Source of the DNA: Desulfocapsa sp.
GTDB lineage: Bacteria; Desulfobacterota; Desulfobulbia; Desulfobulbales; Desulfocapsaceae
Direction: 5' to 3'
Length of the DNA: 8,075 bases
NCBI GenBank assembly: GCA_020717935.1
Contig: DYDK01000075.1
Span: 1 to 8,075 of the forward strand
Part shown: positions 3,915-8,075 of the stretch, one piece after another
Position numbering within the stretch: position 1 is the first letter of the stretch
How the letters are laid out: each line of letters begins with the position of its first letter
Program-made: the position numbers and the translations under genes
The notes under the pieces: generated by a model
Seen by the model: only the letters and a program-made list of their open reading frames with translations
Databases searched by the model: none
Told to the model about the DNA's origin: nothing

Positions 3915-6820
3915 CACGATTGTTCTCCTTGGTTTTGGCAGTGGCCGATGAAGTTGGCGACGATGAGCGATTCCAACGGCAGTTTGCCTTTGCCGTCGTC
4001 CGTGCTATCTTTCCTGCCGATCAGGGCCGCCACATGAGTGGCAATCTTCTGGAGTTGTTTGTCTTTTTCCTCTTTAGAGAGTTCCTTGTTAAGCCCGGAA
4101 CGGTCAAGCTGTTTGGCGATGAATCGCAGCAACTCTTCCGAATGCTTGGCAAGCAAGGGGATCAAGCCGTCTTCAAAGGTGGATAGCCGGTAGGCAAGCG
4201 ATGAACTCATGGCCCCTTCCTCGGTTTCTTGCAAGGCCTTGGCCGTGGCCAGAAAGTGGTCGAGCAGCAGGATGTCGTCCTTTTTCTCTTTCCATCCAGC
4301 AACAAACATCCTGCCACCGCCTGAGCGTTTGTCCACTTCAAGGGCAAAGGCATTGCGGCCATCGCCGTGGATCCCTTCTTTCTTGGCCATGTTAAGCAAT
4401 GCGTGGGCCCGGTCGATGACGCTGCCCAGCGGTTTTTTGTGATGGGCGATCATGATGCCTGCGGAGATGGATATTTTGTCTCCCAGCCCCAGATGGACGC
4501 CAAGTTTTCCTTCCAGGCCTGCTGGCAAGGGGCTGTTGATAACCTCAGCCTGTTTGCCGGGCAGGATATGCACAAAGCCCAGACCGTAGGCTTTGGCGAT
4601 GTCGCGGGCCGCAAGCAGGGCCGTCGAGGCGGGCAGCACGGCGCAGACATCGTCGCCACCCGCATAGATCAGGCGACCATGATGTTTTTCGATAATGGCA
4701 GGGACGGTGTGGATGGAAAAATCGCCCAGAGCTTCGGAGATAGCAGCATGGACAGCCGGTGAGATGAGGCGAGGCTCGCCGAGCCATTTTGCCCAGAAGT
4801 TTTTGAACCTTGAATCGAAGTTCTTCCCTTTTAGCCGCTCCACTAGTTGCGGATGCAGTACCGAACCCCAAGTGGAGCCCGGGGATTCGCCGTTTATGAG
4901 CTTGCCCATGCGGTCGCCGTCCATCATCAGCACTGCGTAATATTTATGGATGTCCTTGACAGGGTGGCGCTTAAACAGTTCGCGGGCAGCAGCCTTTTCT
5001 TTTTTGTCTCGCAGGTCGATTCGCTCAATGTCGTAGCCGTTTTTCTCGACCTCTTTTTCTTCGTTGATCCCGTGCAGCCACTGGGCCACCTTGCGGGCGG
5101 CCTTGTTGCTGTCCTTGCTCCAGTCGAACACGGCGAGTTCTTGGGCGATTGCCTGAGCCTTTGGGTCATCCTGACTGGCCGCCCGTCTATTGACCTGTCG
5201 CCACCAGTCATGCAGGGCTATCTCGGTGCTGGAAGGGAAGGACTCTGCTTCCTTGAACATCCGGTGCAGGGGATGGGTTTTCAGCTCCTTACAGACGCGA
5301 TAGGCCAGCCGTTTTACCAGGCCCAGGGCGCACAGGCGTTCGTTGTTGCCAAAATCGGCGGAATCACGAAAGGCCTGCCGTACATCCACCCAGAAGGGGT
5401 CTTTCGAGGGTATGGGGTTTTTGTCGCTTTGATCGTGATAATGGAGAATCTCGAACTCACCAAACAGGTCGCATTTTATGCCTTCCTCTGTCGCGCGTTT
5501 CTCCTCCCGTCGAGATTTTCCGGCTGCCAACCCGGCTTGCACCAGCCGGTGGCTCACCGAGTAGAGCGGGCCTTCGCCGCTGGATTGCCAGATTTTGTTG
5601 GTGTCCTTCCAAAAGTCAAAGGCCGGATCAATCGAACCCTTGTGCAGTAGCTCCTCCACAGCAGCCCGATCTTCACCCCGCACCAAGGGTGCGGCAGACC
5701 AGTGATGTTCCCAGTAGTGGCCCATCTGGCGGTGGAATTGATTGCGGATGGAGTCGTTCTTGCCGATTTTTTCCACCTTGCCCGCCAAAAACTCCAGGGT
5801 CTTATCGCCCAGTCCCCCCCAGGCAGCATTGATGGCCGCCTCGATGGCGCCTGCAGCCTCCTGTTCCTGCCCGGCGGGCACCAGACAGACAAACTTGTTG
5901 GGGAAGGAGGCGATGCCGTCGCTTGTTCGTTTCTCAAACCAATCCTTTTCCATACCCCAGCCTTGGAGCAGCTCATCCACCAGCGGCTGACCGTGCAGGC
6001 TGGGATAGATAATGTGGTCGGCTCCGTAGCGGTAGATGATGGCCTTGATCCCCTCGAAGGCCAGCCAGGAGAGAATGACCGAACCAGACCAGTAGTCACG
6101 CAGTTTGCGTGCTCGGCTGACAAAATCCTGCACCGGCGTCAGGGCATAGACCATCAGGCTGGCCTTGTTCTGCTCTGACAATTTCTCGCAGGAGGCAAGG
6201 GCCGAGACCAGGCCGCAATGCTGCCAGATAGAGTGGTCGGGTAGGCGGGTATCGGCGGGCAGACGGTGCCAGAGACCGCCCAGGCCGCCAACATTCTTTT
6301 GGGCCAGACGGCGGCGCAGCATGAAGTATAGATAATGGAAGCGGGCCGGGGCAAAGGCAGCCTCGGCCCCCTTGTATTCCTGTCGTTCGGATAGACCCTT
6401 GCCGCTGCCGGCCTCAGATCCCAAGTCCTCTTTCAATAGGCCTTGGATTTCCGCATTGATCGCGGCAACAGCAGCATTACCCTTGCCGCTGGAATCGGGA
6501 AGGGTAAGGGACAGTGCGCTGCCGCTGCCGGTGGAGTGGGTCAGCATCGGGACAATGGAAAAATCAATCGCCCCATTTTTGCTATCGTCCTTCCCATCGT
6601 AGCCAGGCAGACAGGCCCGATCCATGCCCGAGGCGATTTTATCGGCGGTCTGATATTCGTCTTTGCTGAGGGATGAGCCGACAAGACCCATGGCGGCCAG
6701 TAGTTCGTTGGCCCGTTCTTCATGGCCGGGAATGTGGATGGCCTTGTCCGGCGGATCGTGGAGAAAGGCCTTGGTCTTGTGAATCCAGTAGTCGAGATCC
6801 TGGGCAAATTCCTGTTTCAT
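3914..6820 (-). CDS. cmr2: Type III-B Cas10/Cmr2 large subunit
   Basis: Cas10 is the large signature subunit of the complex; in active homologues target RNA binding switches on synthesis of cyclic oligoadenylates at the Palm GGDD site. The 968-residue product has the Cmr2-type N-terminus with KAFLHDPPDKAIHIPGHEER at residues 17-36 (His21-Asp22), the first Palm segment YYAVLMMDGDRMGK at 627-640, GGDD at 721-724 inside LIYAGGDDVCAVLP, and SISAGIMIAHHKKPL at 784-798. The polymerase site thus looks intact. The zinc-knuckle cysteines look incomplete: CDLF at 450-453 and CALG at 497-500 where many Cmr2 have CxxC. An in-frame start at 6919 would add 33 residues, but ATG 6820 has an excellent ribosome site (AAGGAGG at 6834-6828, 7-base spacer), overlaps the cmr1 stop by ATGA, and gives the usual N-terminus. 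Confidence 0.97.
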   Translation of the reverse strand: MKQEFAQDLDYWIHKTKAFLHDPPDKAIHIPGHEERANELLAAMGLVGSSLSKDEYQTADKIASGMDRACLPGYDGKDDSKNGAIDFSIVPMLTHSTGSGSALSLTLPDSSGKGNAAVAAINAEIQGLLKEDLGSEAGSGKGLSERQEYKGAEAAFAPARFHYLYFMLRRRLAQKNVGGLGGLWHRLPADTRLPDHSIWQHCGLVSALASCEKLSEQNKASLMVYALTPVQDFVSRARKLRDYWSGSVILSWLAFEGIKAIIYRYGADHIIYPSLHGQPLVDELLQGWGMEKDWFEKRTSDGIASFPNKFVCLVPAGQEQEAAGAIEAAINAAWGGLGDKTLEFLAGKVEKIGKNDSIRNQFHRQMGHYWEHHWSAAPLVRGEDRAAVEELLHKGSIDPAFDFWKDTNKIWQSSGEGPLYSVSHRLVQAGLAAGKSRREEKRATEEGIKCDLFGEFEILHYHDQSDKNPIPSKDPFWVDVRQAFRDSADFGNNERLCALGLVKRLAYRVCKELKTHPLHRMFKEAESFPSSTEIALHDWWRQVNRRAASQDDPKAQAIAQELAVFDWSKDSNKAARKVAQWLHGINEEKEVEKNGYDIERIDLRDKKEKAAARELFKRHPVKDIHKYYAVLMMDGDRMGKLINGESPGSTWGSVLHPQLVERLKGKNFDSRFKNFWAKWLGEPRLISPAVHAAISEALGDFSIHTVPAIIEKHHGRLIYAGGDDVCAVLPASTALLAARDIAKAYGLGFVHILPGKQAEVINSPLPAGLEGKLGVHLGLGDKISISAGIMIAHHKKPLGSVIDRAHALLNMAKKEGIHGDGRNAFALEVDKRSGGGRMFVAGWKEKKDDILLLDHFLATAKALQETEEGAMSSSLAYRLSTFEDGLIPLLAKHSEELLRFIAKQLDRSGLNKELSKEEKDKQLQKIATHVAALIGRKDSTDDGKGKLPLESLIVANFIGHCQNQGEQS

Positions 6821-7881
6821 GGCCGTGCCTCCTTGATCACTACCCGCTGGCAGAGTTTGTCCAGATTGGCATGGACTTTCTGCCAGATTTCGATCTGTCG
6901 TTGTTTGCCGTCCTTCCACATCTGCTCGCTGAACAGGTGCGGCAGATGGAGGATATAGCCCCGATGGCCGTCAGCCTCCTTACGGACGATGAGCCGCAGG
7001 GCAGAACCGTGGCGGCCCTGATTGTCCCAGCCAGGTTTCGTGACATTGTGGTTGGTGACAGGATAACCAAGTAAATGCCTATCTGGTGGACTTCCAGCAT
7101 TCACTTCAAGTTTTGGAATTCCTTTTTGGGTGCTTCCGGCCCGGATGGAGATATAGGCTTCCGCCAAGTCTTTCATGCAGTTTTCCCATTTCGATCGTGG
7201 CTCTTTGGTCTTCCAAAGAAGAATTCCCTTGTTGTTCTTGCCAAGGCAATGGGGATAGTCTCGATCAAGGGCATCAGAAAAATTTGCAAATGACAGACCG
7301 GCAAGGTTTATCTGCTCCTGCCATGCAAAGCACCCCCATCCATTGCGGCTTCTGCTGCCAATTGAGCCGAATGTGCTTATGAGTCGCAGAGGCTCTTGTA
7401 CTGAAGGCAATGCGTCTTTACCAACCGTGATACTCAAACGAAACTTTTCCCCACTGTCATAATAACTGTGGAGTATTCCATTCTTATAGTGAATCAGGCC
7501 CATGCCTGCCAGATAATTCAAGGGGTTGGTCTTCTTTCCTGTTTTTTCGCATTCGGGATGATCCACTTGGCCGGGATTGCTAAAGGCTTCTTTTTTGGCA
7601 GTCATCTGCGATAAGGCTTTCACCTCCACCGTCACCTGGCTCTTACCGCCATGTTCCTCGTCAGGGCTGCCGAAGAGCCTATTTTCTTCCCTCAGCAGGG
7701 AGCCAGGATCGGGGTGCTTGTCCCCTTCCGCCACCCGCCACCAGTAGCGCAGCAAGCCTTTGAAGGGCGCGGCCCGCAACTCGGCCTCTTGGTTGGCGTT
7801 GCCCAGGAACATGGGGGTGATGATCTCGCAGTCCAATTCCAGTTTTTCCCGTTTGTAAAAGCGGGCGATATTTATCGGCAT
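6817..7881 (-). CDS. cmr1: Type III-B Cmr complex RAMP subunit Cmr1
   Basis: Cmr1 is a double-RRM RAMP subunit that sits at the crRNA 3' end of the Cmr complex with Cmr6 and helps control target binding. The 354-residue product has the family's opening pattern ITPMFLGNA (about residues 20-29), the conserved segment PFKGLLRYWWR (about 39-49) and a glycine/arginine-rich loop FGSIGSRSRNGWG (about 171-183), followed by a basic C-terminal half. Length is usual for bacterial Cmr1. I chose ATG 7881 over the adjacent GTG 7884 because AAGGAG at 7893-7888 then has a 6-base spacer rather than 3. The start overlaps the stop of the HD mini-gene (TGATG), and the stop overlaps the cas10 start (ATGA, 6820-6817), so it is part of a translationally coupled chain. 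Confidence 0.93.
   Translation of the reverse strand: MPINIARFYKREKLELDCEIITPMFLGNANQEAELRAAPFKGLLRYWWRVAEGDKHPDPGSLLREENRLFGSPDEEHGGKSQVTVEVKALSQMTAKKEAFSNPGQVDHPECEKTGKKTNPLNYLAGMGLIHYKNGILHSYYDSGEKFRLSITVGKDALPSVQEPLRLISTFGSIGSRSRNGWGCFAWQEQINLAGLSFANFSDALDRDYPHCLGKNNKGILLWKTKEPRSKWENCMKDLAEAYISIRAGSTQKGIPKLEVNAGSPPDRHLLGYPVTNHNVTKPGWDNQGRHGSALRLIVRKEADGHRGYILHLPHLFSEQMWKDGKQRQIEIWQKVHANLDKLCQRVVIKEARP
6828..6834 (-). promoter_or_regulatory. Ribosome binding site deciding the cas10 start
   Basis: AAGGAGG in minus orientation, 7 bases before ATG 6820. It lies inside the last codons of cmr1 and decides for the 968-residue Cas10 against the 33-residue longer in-frame alternative at 6919, which would run deep inside cmr1. 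Confidence 0.85.
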
Positions 7882-7979
7882 CACTTTCTCCTTATGTATA
7901 TTTCAGCTTCCGGCAGCCGCTTCCCCACATCATGCAGCAGCCCGGCAAGGGCGATTTTCAGTACCGTTGGGTCGGTCAT
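7881..7979 (-). CDS. HD-motif mini-gene, probable remnant of a Cas10 N-terminus
   Basis: A 32-codon frame read directly from the sequence. It starts at ATG 7979 behind a strong ribosome site (AGGAGG at 7989-7984, 4-base spacer) and ends with TGA at 7883-7881, whose A is also the first base of the cmr1 ATG (TGATG). The protein starts MTDPTVLKIALAG and contains LLHDVGK at residues 14-20, the pattern that opens the HD nuclease domain of Csm1-type Cas10 proteins; after RLPEAE it runs into the codons that also form the cmr1 ribosome site. It is far too short for an HD fold. The best explanation is the 5' stump of a type III-A/D-like cas10 to which the cmr operon was joined, kept because it supplies translational coupling. 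Alternatives are a leader peptide or another HD family. The reading frame and overlap are seen; the Cas10 origin is inferred. Confidence 0.6.
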   Translation of the reverse strand: MTDPTVLKIALAGLLHDVGKRLPEAEIYIRRK

Positions 7980-8075
7980 GTTTCCTCCTGTTGATGAGTG
8001 AATAAAAAAGCAAGAAGTATTCTTAAGCTGAAGTTTCCCGTTTTTTTATCTCACTTTCATCAATTCGGTGGAATT
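7980..8075 (-). promoter_or_regulatory. AT-rich operon leader with long imperfect inverted repeat
   Basis: Non-coding leader upstream of the first reading frame of the operon. On the plus strand, 7991-8010 (TTGATGAGTGAATAAAAAAG) is matched in inverted orientation by 8040-8063; the two arms share TTGATG, AGTGA and ATAAAAAA blocks with three small gaps. About 29 bases lie between them, including a small AAGAA-gta-TTCTT dyad at 8012-8024. In minus-strand RNA the arms could fold into a hairpin ending right at the ribosome site (AGGAGG, 7989-7984). I see no convincing -35/-10 pair, so the operon promoter may lie here unrecognised or beyond the window edge. The hairpin could be an operator, an mRNA leader structure, or the end of a mobile element. 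Confidence 0.5.

Noticed and set aside
4847..5650. A 267-codon open frame on the plus strand inside cas10
   Set aside because: It is antisense to a clearly recognisable Cas10, lacks recognisable domains, and is explained by the reverse strand of GC-rich coding sequence.
6821..6919. A longer Cas10 start at 6919 adding 33 residues
   Set aside because: The added part lies within cmr1 coding sequence, has no family-like sequence, and ATG 6820 has a perfect ribosome site and ATGA overlap.
1..8075. CRISPR array, tRNA or rRNA genes
   Set aside because: No regularly spaced direct repeats and no RNA-gene-like sequence are seen; coding genes fill almost the whole window.
7980..8075. A specific sigma-70 promoter for the operon
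   Set aside because: Several AT-rich hexamers exist but no pair with good match and 16-18 base spacing.

Overview
The window holds an almost complete type III-B CRISPR effector operon (cmr / Cas10), read entirely on the minus strand from about 7980 down to 38. The order of transcription is: a 32-codon HD-motif mini-gene, cmr1, cas10/cmr2, cmr3, a type II toxin-antitoxin pair, cmr4, cmr5, cmr6. No CRISPR array, cas1/cas2, cas6 or CARF ring-nuclease/effector gene is visible. The moderately GC-rich coding sequence and strong AGGAGG-type ribosome sites fit a Gram-negative bacterium. My impression of a deltaproteobacterium/Desulfobacterota-like host is only an inference from the general look of the proteins.

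Region by region (transcription order): 7980-8075 is an AT-rich leader with a long imperfect inverted repeat ending next to a strong ribosome site. 7881-7979 is a tiny reading frame beginning like the HD nuclease domain of a Cas10, ending in a TGATG overlap with cmr1. cmr1, cas10 and cmr3 follow with 1-4 base overlaps. The cmr3 stop codon lies inside the ribosome site of an antitoxin gene, which overlaps its RelE/ParE-type toxin by ATGA. After the toxin the tight packing breaks: 133 AT-rich bases full of small inverted repeats contain a perfect ribosome site plus ATG followed at once by TAA. cmr4 then begins without a convincing start codon. cmr4, cmr5 and cmr6 are again overlapping.

How the genes work together: Cmr1-Cmr6 with Cas10 form the multi-subunit, crRNA-guided RNA-targeting complex. 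Cmr4 forms the backbone and carries the RNA-cleaving aspartate, Cmr5 lines the second filament, Cmr3 holds the crRNA 5' handle, Cmr1 and Cmr6 cap the 3' end, and Cas10 has the GGDD polymerase site that makes cyclic oligoadenylate in related systems. The toxin-antitoxin pair is wired into the same transcript by translational coupling.

The most unusual points are the HD mini-gene in front of cmr1 (probable relic of another type III cas10), the toxin-antitoxin pair inside the operon, and the disturbed start of cmr4 just downstream of it, which together suggest a rearranged and perhaps partly impaired or differently regulated type III locus.
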